Source: Flavobacteriales bacterium (GTDB lineage: Bacteria > Bacteroidota > Bacteroidia > Flavobacteriales_F > PHOS-HE28). Taken from it: a stretch of 64,000 nucleotides of DNA. The stretch covers positions 184,279 to 248,278 of the forward strand of contig JADJOG010000004.1 of assembly GCA_016713865.1 (NCBI GenBank). The letters run 5' to 3'. The notes below the pieces were generated by a model. The model did no database searches and had not been told where the DNA came from. It was given only the letters and a program-made list of their open reading frames with translations. Positions 10,568 to 18,956 of the stretch are shown piece after piece. Position 1 is the stretch's first letter, and each line of letters opens with the position of its first letter. The position numbers and the translations under genes are program-made.

Positions 10568-11587
10568 ATGCCCCTCCTCCGCCACGCCGACCTCCAGCCC
10601 TACAACACCTTTGGCATCGCCGCCAAGGCCGAAGCATTGGCGCGCTTTGCAACGGCCGATGAACTGCGGGGCCTTCTAGCTGCTCCAGAGCTCAGCGCGA
10701 TGCAACGCCTCGTGCTCGGCGGCGGTAGCAACATCCTCTTCACCCGCGACTTCGATGGCTTGGTGCTGCTGAATGAAGTGCCGGGCATCACGGTGGTGCG
10801 CGAGGATGAGGACCATGTGGAAGTGCGGGCAGGCGCGGGCGTGGTATGGCACCATTTGGTGATGCACTGCGTGGCCCAAGGCTGGGGCGGATTGGAAAAC
10901 CTCTCGCTGATCCCCGGCAAGGTGGGCGCGGCGCCCATGCAGAACATCGGCGCCTATGGCGTGGAGATCAAGGACAGCTTCGTCTCGCTCGAAGCGCTGC
11001 GGTTAGCGGATGGCGAGGTCGTCAATTTCGGATTGAGCGAATGCGCCTTCGGCTACCGCGAGAGTTTCTTCAAGCGCGAGGGCCGCGATCGCTTCATCAT
11101 CCTCAGCGTCAACTTCCGGCTCACCAAGCGCGCGCACCGCATCCGCACCGACTACGGCAACATCGCCGACGAGCTGGCGCGCCAATACATTACGCAACCC
11201 ACCATCAAGGATGTGAGCGATGCCGTGATCGCCATACGAAGCAGCAAGCTCCCCGACCCTGCCGTGCTCGGCAACGCGGGCAGCTTCTTCAAGAACCCGG
11301 TGGTGGAATCAACGGTCGCCGAACGGATCAAAGTCGCGAATCCCAGCGCACCCGTCTATTCCGCAGGCCCAGGCCATAGCAAGCTCGCAGCGGGCTGGCT
11401 CATTGAGCAATGCGGCTGGAAGGGCAAGCGCCTTGGCCACTGCGGCGTGCATGAGAAACAGGCGCTGGTGCTGGTGAACCACGGCGGCGCTACCGGAGCC
11501 GAGATCTGGGACCTGAGCGATCAAGTGCTGCGCAGCGTGCGCGAGCGTTTCGGCGTGGAGCTGGAGCGAGAGGTGAATGTTGTGTAG
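10568..11587 (+). CDS. murB: UDP-N-acetylenolpyruvoylglucosamine reductase
   Basis: FAD enzyme that reduces UDP-GlcNAc-enolpyruvate to UDP-MurNAc in peptidoglycan synthesis. The 339-residue protein shows the FAD-binding VLGGGSNILFTRDFDG, the GLENLSLIPGKVGAAPMQNIGAYG signature (residues about 110-133), the YRESFFKR loop of type I MurB, the active-site LGNAGSFFKNPVV serine region, and the terminal HCGVHEKQALVLVN. The frame stays open far upstream, but the ATG at 10568 begins the conserved LQPYNTFGIAAKA and avoids overlap with the divergent antitoxin gene. It appears to be a single-gene unit. Confidence 0.97.
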   Translation: MPLLRHADLQPYNTFGIAAKAEALARFATADELRGLLAAPELSAMQRLVLGGGSNILFTRDFDGLVLLNEVPGITVVREDEDHVEVRAGAGVVWHHLVMHCVAQGWGGLENLSLIPGKVGAAPMQNIGAYGVEIKDSFVSLEALRLADGEVVNFGLSECAFGYRESFFKREGRDRFIILSVNFRLTKRAHRIRTDYGNIADELARQYITQPTIKDVSDAVIAIRSSKLPDPAVLGNAGSFFKNPVVESTVAERIKVANPSAPVYSAGPGHSKLAAGWLIEQCGWKGKRLGHCGVHEKQALVLVNHGGATGAEIWDLSDQVLRSVRERFGVELEREVNVV

Positions 11588-11589
11588 AA

Positions 11590-11631
11590 GATTGAGGGTT
11601 GCAGGTTGATTCGATCGGTTGAGGGTTGAAT
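11590..11631. repeat. degenerate 7-base-period repeat (GGTTGAG type)
   Basis: Downstream of murB the sequence steps in sevens: GATTGAG GGTTGCA GGTTGAT, a spacer, then GGTTGAG GGTTGAA. It is one of several heptamer tracts in this window (see 56149, 58151, 58212 and 58304). There is no coding potential. Confidence 0.6.
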
Positions 11632-11665
11632 GCCATTGCCCAGTACAATACGATTGCCCGGCATG

Positions 11666-11673
11666 TAGATTTG
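11666..11673 (+). promoter_or_regulatory. candidate -7 element before the orphan antitoxin-like gene
   Basis: TAGATTTG is a full match to TAnnTTTG and lies 16 bases before the ATG at 11690. A TTG at 11636-11638 is too far away (27-base spacer), so the -33 box is not supported. Confidence 0.4.
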
Positions 11674-11689
11674 GCGGAAACAAAGAGTC

Positions 11690-11905
11690 ATGTTCACCAA
11701 GCTCGACCTGATCGAACGCATCATCGCAACAACCGATGAACATGTGCTGGCCAAGGTGAGCAAGGCCCTTGAAGCTGAGTCGGGCGAATTCCGATTCACC
11801 AAGGAACAACTTGCCATGCTTGAAGAGCGGCGAGAAGCACGGCGGCAAGGCAAGGGCAAGGGCTATTCATTGAAGGAGGTGAAGGCCATGGTGATCGCTG
11901 CGTAA
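11690..11905 (+). CDS. orphan antitoxin-like small protein
   Basis: A 71-residue protein (MFTKLDLIERIIATTDEHV, then KGYSLKEVKAMVIAA) built like the antitoxins at 41703 and 57382: an N-terminal helix of the LDLIERI type, a charged middle with ERREAR, and a C-terminal segment of the form S(L/W)xEVxxMV. In those loci a ParE/RelE toxin follows directly; here the next gene is a cytochrome c peroxidase and no toxin is visible on either strand. It may be a solitary antitoxin or the remnant of a pair. Confidence 0.55.
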   Translation: MFTKLDLIERIIATTDEHVLAKVSKALEAESGEFRFTKEQLAMLEERREARRQGKGKGYSLKEVKAMVIAA

Positions 11906-11934
11906 AGAAGAAGCGTCGCAGTTGAGGCACACCA

Positions 11935-13005
11935 ATGGCCGCCTATCGACTTTCATTCCTCTCCATACCGTCCGCCATCGCGATCCTGATGGCTTGCCAT
12001 CACCCAACCAAACAAGCCGCACTAGCAGGCCCAGCACTTCTAAGCCTCCAACTCCCAGCCTGGGCCATCGCTGACACCAGCCTCCGCTTCGACTTCCCTT
12101 ACGACAATCCGCTCACCGCGGAAGGCGCCGCATTGGGCCGCATGCTCTTCTTCGAGAAAGCGCTGAGCGCCGATGGCTCGCTCTCCTGCGCCAGTTGCCA
12201 CAAGCAGGAGTTCGCCTTTGCCGATAGCGCGCGCTTCTCACCCGGCATGAACAGCATGCGCACCACGCGCAACAGCATGCCGCTGCTGAACCTCGCCTGG
12301 GACCACTTTTTCTTCTGGGACGCCCGCGCACTCAGCCTCGAGCTCCAAGCCTTCGAGCCGGTGACCGCGCACCACGAGATGGCCAGCCGATGGAGTGAGG
12401 TGGGCCGTCGTCTTGCGCAGGACGAGCGCTATCCACCGCTCTTCACCTCTGCCTTTGGCGATGCGCGCATTGACAGCCTGCGCATCGCCTTCGCGCTGGC
12501 ACAATTCGAGCGCACCATGGTCTCGCTCGATTCGAGATTCGACAGTTACTTCTACCTGAAGCAACGGCATGCGCTGACGCCTCAGGAGATCCGCGGCAAG
12601 GAGCTCTTCTTCACCAGCGCGCATTGCGTCGATTGCCATGAGCCGCCGTTGTTCAAAGGGCATCATGTCGTCAACATTGGGCTGGACACCGTGCCCATTG
12701 ATCTGGGCATGGGCGGTCGTACCGGCATGCCATGGCACCTAGGCCGATTCAAGACCCCAACGCTCCGCAACATCGCCGTGACCGCGCCCTACATGCACGA
12801 TGGCCGCTTCGCAACACTGGAAGAAGTGATCGACTTCTATGCTGATGATGTGTTCGCTGCATCGCCCACGCTCGATGAGCACATGCTACCATGGCGCAAA
12901 GGCGAGGTGCGTCTATCGAAGCAGGATCGCGCCGACCTGGTGGCCTTCCTGCGCACGCTTACCGATTCAGCATTCCTCTCGGACAAACGATTCGGCCCGC
13001 CATGA
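11935..13005 (+). CDS. di-haem cytochrome c peroxidase / MauG family lipoprotein
   Basis: A 356-residue periplasmic lipoprotein (lipobox ILMAC near residue 20) of the bacterial di-haem peroxidase family, which reduces hydrogen peroxide with electrons from small cytochromes or, in MauG, oxidises a protein partner. Two c-type haem sites are visible: CASCH after GSLSC in the N-terminal half and CVDCH in the C-terminal half, plus the conserved GRMLFFEKALS, FFWDARA, TPTLRNIAVTAPYMHDGRF and HMLPW segments. A paralogue follows 27 bases downstream with the same layout, pointing to tandem duplication and one transcript. Confidence 0.9.
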   Translation: MAAYRLSFLSIPSAIAILMACHHPTKQAALAGPALLSLQLPAWAIADTSLRFDFPYDNPLTAEGAALGRMLFFEKALSADGSLSCASCHKQEFAFADSARFSPGMNSMRTTRNSMPLLNLAWDHFFFWDARALSLELQAFEPVTAHHEMASRWSEVGRRLAQDERYPPLFTSAFGDARIDSLRIAFALAQFERTMVSLDSRFDSYFYLKQRHALTPQEIRGKELFFTSAHCVDCHEPPLFKGHHVVNIGLDTVPIDLGMGGRTGMPWHLGRFKTPTLRNIAVTAPYMHDGRFATLEEVIDFYADDVFAASPTLDEHMLPWRKGEVRLSKQDRADLVAFLRTLTDSAFLSDKRFGPP

Positions 13006-13032
13006 TAAGCCCCCTTCCCCAACTTTGAACCG

Positions 13033-14097
13033 ATGCGCGCATGGCATTCCCTTCCCTTGACTCTGTTGCTCGCGGTTGTCTCGTGCCGTAAAGACCCGTC
13101 TGTAGAAGGCGTTGCTGTTCCGCCTACTCCGCTCAGCCTCTCTATACCGAGCTATGTGAGCGATAGCGGGCATTACGTGCACTTCTCGCCGGGCAATCCG
13201 CTCACGGTTGAAGGGGCAGCGCTGGGGCGCATGCTTTTCTATGAGAGGGCGCTGAGCGACAATTACACGTTGAGCTGTGGCAGTTGCCACAAGCAAGAAG
13301 TGGCCTTCAGCGATGCACGCCGCTTCAGCGTCGGCACGGATGGAAGCATCGGGCGCAGGCAGGCGATGTCCATCGCGAACATGGCCTTCGATCTCGACTT
13401 CTTCTGGGATGGCCGTGCGAATAGCCTGGAGCGGCAGGCATCGCTACCCGTGATCGACCATGCCGAGATGCGCAATACTTGGCCAGCCGTGGTGGCACGA
13501 CTGCGATCAATGCCGCTGTATCCGCCGCTATTCCGCAAAGCCTTCGGATCGGAAGCAATCGATAGCATACGCGTGGTTCAGGCCATCGCGCAATTCGAGC
13601 GCACCTTGCTCAGCTTCAACTCGCGCTGGGACCGCTACACCTATGCGGGTGAAACGGATGCGATGAATGAACAGGAACTGCGCGGAATGGACCTCTTCTT
13701 CCGACGCGCCCACTGCAACGATTGCCATCGCGCGCCGCTCTTCGCGGACCATGGCATGCGCAACAATGGCCTCGACCTCGTTTATGCCGACGGAGGCCTC
13801 GGAGAACTGTCCGGCAATCCATCGGACCACGGAAAATTCAAGGTTCCCACCTTGCGCAACATCGCGCTCACGGCGCCCTATATGCACGATGGGCGTTTCA
13901 CGGCGCTGGACGAGGTGGTGCAGTTCTATGCGGATGAAGTACACACTGAATCGCCGCAGATCGACAACCACATGCTGCCCTGGCTCATCGGGCAAGTAAA
14001 CTTGAGCGCTGAGGACCGAGCCGATCTGGTCGCCTTCCTTGAGGCGCTCACCGACAATTCCTTCGTGACCAATCCAACGTTCTCCGACCCGCATTGA
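13033..14097 (+). CDS. second di-haem cytochrome c peroxidase / MauG family lipoprotein
   Basis: A 354-residue paralogue of the preceding gene, with lipobox AVVSC and the same two haem sites (CGSCHKQEVAFSD and CNDCHRAPLF), the GRMLFYERALSDNYT loop, FFWDGRANSLERQA and TLRNIALTAPYMHDGRF. Gene order, spacing and near-identical motif positions indicate a tandem duplication followed by moderate divergence. Both are predicted to sit in the periplasm or inner face of the outer membrane and to accept electrons for peroxide removal. The physiological donor is not visible nearby, although two copper proteins follow downstream. Confidence 0.9.
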   Translation: MRAWHSLPLTLLLAVVSCRKDPSVEGVAVPPTPLSLSIPSYVSDSGHYVHFSPGNPLTVEGAALGRMLFYERALSDNYTLSCGSCHKQEVAFSDARRFSVGTDGSIGRRQAMSIANMAFDLDFFWDGRANSLERQASLPVIDHAEMRNTWPAVVARLRSMPLYPPLFRKAFGSEAIDSIRVVQAIAQFERTLLSFNSRWDRYTYAGETDAMNEQELRGMDLFFRRAHCNDCHRAPLFADHGMRNNGLDLVYADGGLGELSGNPSDHGKFKVPTLRNIALTAPYMHDGRFTALDEVVQFYADEVHTESPQIDNHMLPWLIGQVNLSAEDRADLVAFLEALTDNSFVTNPTFSDPH

Positions 14098-14154
14098 CCG
14101 GGCCCAGATCCTGAGCGCCATATTCGCGACCGCGCTGAACGCGCATCGCAGAAC

Positions 14155-16342
14155 ATGAGGACCATCAGAATCCAGCTTGCCGCGCTTTTCCTGTTCATTG
14201 TTGCTGAAGGACTCGCGCAGCTTGCGCCACTCACCCTGAACGATGCGGTTCTCAAAGCGGGCTCCACCCTGGCGCCTGAGCGGATCCGCGGCCTGCAATG
14301 GGTCGAGGGCGCTGCGAACTACAGCTACGTGAAGGGCGAATCGCTGTTGAAGGGCAGCTTGGGCAAGAGTGTGGACATGCCGGTCGCCGAGCTGGCGACG
14401 TTGAACAAACAACTTCCCGATAGCGCGCAGTTGAAGGCATGGCCGATGGTTCAATGGATTGATGCCGCGCGCTTCCGCTTTTTTGCACAACCAGCACCTC
14501 TTCGTGTTCGACACGGCAACTGGAGAAATGAAGGCCACCACGCGAGTCGGCGCTAGGGCCGAAAACGAGGAAGTGGAGCCCACAACCAATGCGGTTGCAT
14601 TCACCACAGGTAACGACGTGCTGGTGATGCGCGCCGGGATCGGCAAGAACAAGCCTGCACAAATCACCAGTGATGGCACCGATGGCATCGTGAATGGACA
14701 GAGCGTGCACCGACAGGAATACGGAGTGGAGAAAGGGCTCTTCTGGTCCCCGAAGGGCGGCAAGCTCGCATTCTACCGCATGGATGAATCGATGGTGACC
14801 ACCTACATGCTGGAGGACATCGGCACCAAGCCCAGCACCTTCGAGCCGATCCGCTACCCGATGGCGGGGCAAACGAGCCACCATGTCACCATCGGCGTGC
14901 ACGACATGGCCACGGGCAACACCGTGTTCCTGAAGACCGGCGAGCCACTGGACCAGTACCTCACCAACATCACATGGGAGCCGAGCGAGCAATACCTGCT
15001 CGTTGCACACTTGGATCGCGCCACGCAGAACCTGCGCATGGTGCGCTACAATGCTTCGACAGGCGAAGCGATGAAAACCGTTTTCACCGAGCGCAACGAA
15101 CGCTACGTGGAACCCTTGCAGCCTGCGCGCTTCCTGAAGACGCGCCCAACGCAATTCATCTGGCGCAGCAACCGCGACGGCTGGCAGCGCCTCTACCTCT
15201 ACGACCTGCGCACCGGCACGAGCCGCCTGCTCACAAAGGGCGCGTGGGAGGTGAAGGAGATCATCGGCCTCGATCCGAAGGAGTCGTTCGCCATCGTATC
15301 GGGAACAGCGGTGATCGACCCGAAGGATCCTCGCGGCGCGACCGAAACCCACCTGTACCGGATCGATATCGCCAGCGGCAAAGCCACCCGCCTTACGCAA
15401 GAGCCGGGCACGCACCAAGGCCGCCTGAGCAGCGATGGCAACCACCTGCTCGATACCTGGAGCAGCTTGAGCATATCGAACCGCAGCGTGATCCGCACTA
15501 CGCGTAATGGCACGGTGATGAAGACCCTGGTGGATGCAAAGAATCCATTCGCGGACTATCAAGTCGGATCAATCGAGTTGCTCACTATCGAAGGCGAGCA
15601 AGGCGATCGGTTGAACGCACGCATCATCAAGCCGAGCAACTTCGATTCACACCGGCGCTACCCGGTGCTCATCTACGTGTACAATGGCCCGCATGTGCAA
15701 CTCGTGAACAACAGCTTCCTCGGCGGCGCATCACCCTGGATGCTGCAAGCTGCCGAGCGTGGCTATGTGGTGTGGACCGTTGACGGCCATGGCACCCCGA
15801 ATCGCGGGCGTGAATTCGAGCAGGTGATCCACCGACAGCTTGGGGTTTTGGAAGTGAAGGATCAGATGCGCGGCGTAGCATGGCTGAAGCAGCAACCGTG
15901 GGTGGATGGCGAACGCTTGGCAGTCCACGGATGGAGTTACGGCGGGCATATGACCACTGCCATGCTCACCAGGCATCCCGGTGTATTCAAAGCGGGCGTT
16001 GCTGGCGGACCGGTGATCGATTGGAGCCTTTACGAAGTGATGTACGGCGAGCGCTACATGGATACTCCACAAGAGAACCCCGATGGCTATGCGGCCACAA
16101 CGCTCAGTAATTCCGCCAAGGACCTGAAGGACCCGCTGCTCATCATCACCGGGGGTAAAGACGACACCGTTGTGCCCGAGCACAGCTATCAGTTCCTGAA
16201 GGCCTGCGTGGCTGCAGGAGTGCAGGTGGACTTCTTCAACTATCCCGGCCACGGGCACAACGTGCGCGGCAAGGATCGCCTGCACCTCATGGAAAAAGTG
16301 CTGGGTTATATCGACGAACGTGTGCGCACTGCCGACCGATGA
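14155..16342 (+). CDS. S9 family dipeptidyl peptidase (DPP IV-like), one frameshift
   Basis: Secreted serine peptidase that removes N-terminal dipeptides. Signal peptide FLFIVAEGLAQ; the beta-propeller DPPIV_N domain fills the first ~470 residues; the alpha/beta hydrolase domain follows with nucleophile GWSYGGH, aspartate in TGGKDDTVVPEHSY and histidine in YPGHGHNVRGKDR. The frame breaks inside a run of six T at 14479-14484; with five T the sequence reads RFRFLHNQHLFVFDTATGEM without a gap, giving about 728 residues, the usual family length. A single extra T in a homopolymer is the classic sequencing indel, so the enzyme is probably intact. Confidence 0.9.
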
Positions 16343-16423
16343 GCGCGATGCCAAGAATGGCGAACGGCACGCCGCGGAGAATTGATTTCCTTGGGTAGTT
16401 TTCCCACCGAAACCCGCTCTCAC

Positions 16424-17050
16424 ATGCGAATCATCTCCATTACTCTTGCTTTGCTTCCAATTGTTGTTGCCGCGCAGACCGTCTGGCAAGTGAATGTTGG
16501 GGGGAGCACGCTTAACCCACAGAATCTTCCATACTACAGCCCTCAGAACATCACGATTGTCGTGGGTGATACCGTGCGTTGGAGCAACCAGAGCGGCACG
16601 CACAATGTGAATGGGAATCTGTCGATCTTCCCCAGCAATCCGGAGGGGTTCAGCTCTGGCAATTCCCAGAGTGGATCCTGGACCTATAAGCGGAAGTTCA
16701 ATATCCCCGGCGTTTACAACTACCATTGCACGAGTGATGGTCATGCAGCCACTCAGTTCGGTTCCGTAACAGTGATAGACCCGACCAATGGTGTTGCCGA
16801 AGTGAGCGAAGGCGCTGCCGATATCAGAGTTTACCCCTCACCTGCCAGCGATCGTATCACTGTTGATCTGGGCACCATCAATGCCCAATCCGTTCGCGTG
16901 ATCGACCTGAACGGCGCTGTGCGAATGTCCATGGGGGCATCGAAAGGGCTGCTTTCACTGGGCCTTGGCGAGCTGGCGGCCGCGAACTACTTCGTGCTCA
17001 TCACCGATGAGCGAGGGAGCGTGATCGCGAGGCCCTTCGCCAAACAGTGA
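16424..17050 (+). CDS. secreted cupredoxin-like protein with T9SS sorting domain (copy 1)
   Basis: A 208-residue protein: signal peptide (LLPIVVAAQ), a plastocyanin-like beta-sandwich with the first copper histidine in WSNQSGTHNVNG and the C-terminal ligand loop YNYHCTSDGHAATQFG, then a T9SS type A sorting domain (VYPSPASDRITVDL to FVLITDERGSVIARPF). Plastocyanins normally have Cys-x2-His followed by a methionine; here Cys and His are four residues apart and no Met follows, so the copper site may be unusual. The T9SS tail predicts export across the outer membrane to the cell surface. A tandem paralogue follows. Confidence 0.82.
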   Translation: MRIISITLALLPIVVAAQTVWQVNVGGSTLNPQNLPYYSPQNITIVVGDTVRWSNQSGTHNVNGNLSIFPSNPEGFSSGNSQSGSWTYKRKFNIPGVYNYHCTSDGHAATQFGSVTVIDPTNGVAEVSEGAADIRVYPSPASDRITVDLGTINAQSVRVIDLNGAVRMSMGASKGLLSLGLGELAAANYFVLITDERGSVIARPFAKQ

Positions 17051-17074
17051 TTCACCGCGCCCGTGCGCTCGATC

Positions 17075-17719
17075 ATGAACGAGTCTGGCAAAGCCGGGTT
17101 GGCCGTCGTAGCGATACTCATCACGGCGATTAACGCTTGCGCGCAGACGAATTGGACCGTCATTTCAGGAGGCAGCCCGATCACGCCGAATAATTTGCCC
17201 TACTATGATCCACAACTGCTCACCATTGCAGTAGGCGACCAGGTCCGCTGGAACAACCAAGGCGGCATTCACAACGTGAATGGAAGTACCGTGACCTTTC
17301 CGGGGAACCCACAAGGCTTCTATAATGGGCTTCCTGATGGCGGCTTGTGGTCATGGTCCTTCACATTCACCGTACCGGGCGTGTACAACTACCAATGCGA
17401 TGGCGATGGGCACTCGGCCACGCAATTCGGCACCATTACCGTTGTTGACCCGAGCACAGGCCTCGCCTCTATGACTGAAATCGCCTCAGGATTCCAAGTC
17501 TATCCATCCCCGGCCAACGAAGATCTTTTCATTGATCTGAACGCGATTGCCGCGCGGTCCATCCGCATCATCGACCTGAACGGAAGCGAGCGAATGTTCG
17601 TCGGCCCTGCTAAAGGATTGCTCACCTTGGATGTAAGTGCCTTGCCCGCCGCGAGTTATTTCGTGCTGGTTACAGATCGCGAGAACCGTGCGTCCACTCG
17701 GCACTTCGCCAAACAGTGA
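17075..17719 (+). CDS. secreted cupredoxin-like protein with T9SS sorting domain (copy 2)
   Basis: Paralogue of the preceding gene, about 214 residues from the ATG at 17075 (a GTG four codons earlier is possible). Signal peptide ITAINACAQ; cupredoxin core with IHNVNGSTVTF and the ligand loop YNYQCDGDGHSATQFG, again Cys-x4-His with no methionine; T9SS domain VYPSPANEDLFIDL to FVLVTDREN. The two copies share the unusual loop spacing, so it is a property of the family rather than a sequence error. With the neighbouring peroxidases and multihaem cytochrome it suggests a cell-surface electron-transfer set. Confidence 0.82.
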   Translation: MNESGKAGLAVVAILITAINACAQTNWTVISGGSPITPNNLPYYDPQLLTIAVGDQVRWNNQGGIHNVNGSTVTFPGNPQGFYNGLPDGGLWSWSFTFTVPGVYNYQCDGDGHSATQFGTITVVDPSTGLASMTEIASGFQVYPSPANEDLFIDLNAIAARSIRIIDLNGSERMFVGPAKGLLTLDVSALPAASYFVLVTDRENRASTRHFAKQ

Positions 17720-18944
17720 TCATGGCAGCTTGACGATGCGCGCTTCCTTGATGCGCCCATCCGGCAGTGCAATGCTTACGCTATATGCACCCACAGGCAA
17801 GCCCTCCAGAGACATGGTGAAGCTGGTCCGTCCACCCGCGAGAACAGCGCTCTCGATTGGGCCAATGGCTTTCCCCATCGCATCGCGGAGCAAGACGGAG
17901 GCGAGGCCACCAGTTGCAGCGTCCAAGTAGATCGTCAAATCACCTTCGGTGGGATTCGGGAACGCGTTCAAGCGGCCTACACCCTCCGACTCCGTAATGA
18001 CGCTGATCGCTTCAACAGGAATAGCCAACGCCGCAGCCGATGCAACGCTCAGCTTAGCGAGCTTCTCATAGTATGGCACATCGAAGTACTGTATCCGATC
18101 ATTCGACGTATGGTAGTATGGATTGCCATCGCTTGAGAACTCCTCAATCACCAGCACAGCGCCATATCCTTCAGTCCAGAACGAGGCATGATCGCTGTAT
18201 GTGGCGCCGGGATTCGTTAGGATGAGATCGAGATCGATGCCGTACTGCGCGCGCACGCTGAAGACCGTATCTGCGATGGCGAACGAATTGGCGATGGGCC
18301 GCGTGTGGATTCGCGCCTTGGCATCTCCGTTACCATCGTAGGCGCATCGCATCCATGTCGATCACGGCCTTGATGCGGGCATCGTTGGCGGCCATGCCGC
18401 CGGCATAGAAGATGCTGCCGATCTTGCCTTGCTCCTCCTCGTCCCAGAGCGCGAATACGATGGGATGCACGAATGGTATGTCCCGCAGCACACGTGCGGC
18501 TTCCAGCACGGCGCAAACACCGCTGCCATCATCGTCGGCCGCCGGCGCGTTCAAGCTACCAGCAGGCATGGCATCGTAATGCGCGCAGATGATTACGATC
18601 TCGTCGGTTGAACCGTCGCCCGGCTTCGTCACAAGGATATTCTTCCCCGTGGAGCTGAAAGACTGCACGACCGGCGAATATCCCAATTGCTCGAGTTTGG
18701 ACTGAAGCCAGGCCTGAGCAAGGTCATTGCCCGCATTGTTCTTGTGCCTGCTCAAGAGCGTATGCCCAGCTCCATTGATCGTAACGGGAACCTCACCGCT
18801 CAACTGGCCCACCCATGTCATCATCGAGTCGATCCGCATGGCCCCGAGCGCCTCGGCGATAACGGGGTGCTGCGCTCTTACGCCCGTGGCAGCCAGCAGG
18901 CCAACGATGGCGAAAACAGCGATTCGGGAGCGATGCTTCTTCAT
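17720..18944 (-). CDS. M28-family zinc aminopeptidase with T9SS sorting domain, one frameshift
   Basis: Secreted metallopeptidase, about 408 codons. Signal peptide ending ATGVRAQ; zinc and catalytic residues of M28 are visible in order: ICAHYDAMP (His, Asp), AADDDGSGVCAVLEAARVL (Asp bridging the metals), FALWDEEEQGKIGS (catalytic Glu-Glu), VIDMD, and YYHTSNDRI (last His). The C-terminal 80 residues are a T9SS sorting domain (LNAFPNPTEGDLTIYL). The frame slips by one base near 18340-18350, just after VIDMDA; after the slip the sequence resumes as AYDGNGDAKARI. The ATG at 18944 is preferred to one at 18956 because a standard signal peptide starts there. Confidence 0.87.
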
Positions 18945-18956
18945 GCAATCGGGCAA

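Noticed and set aside
14479..14484. Phase variation by the T-tract in the S9 peptidase
   Set aside because: Six T is short for a contingency locus, and many other genes here have single-base indels in sites with no repeat, so sequence error is the simpler reading.
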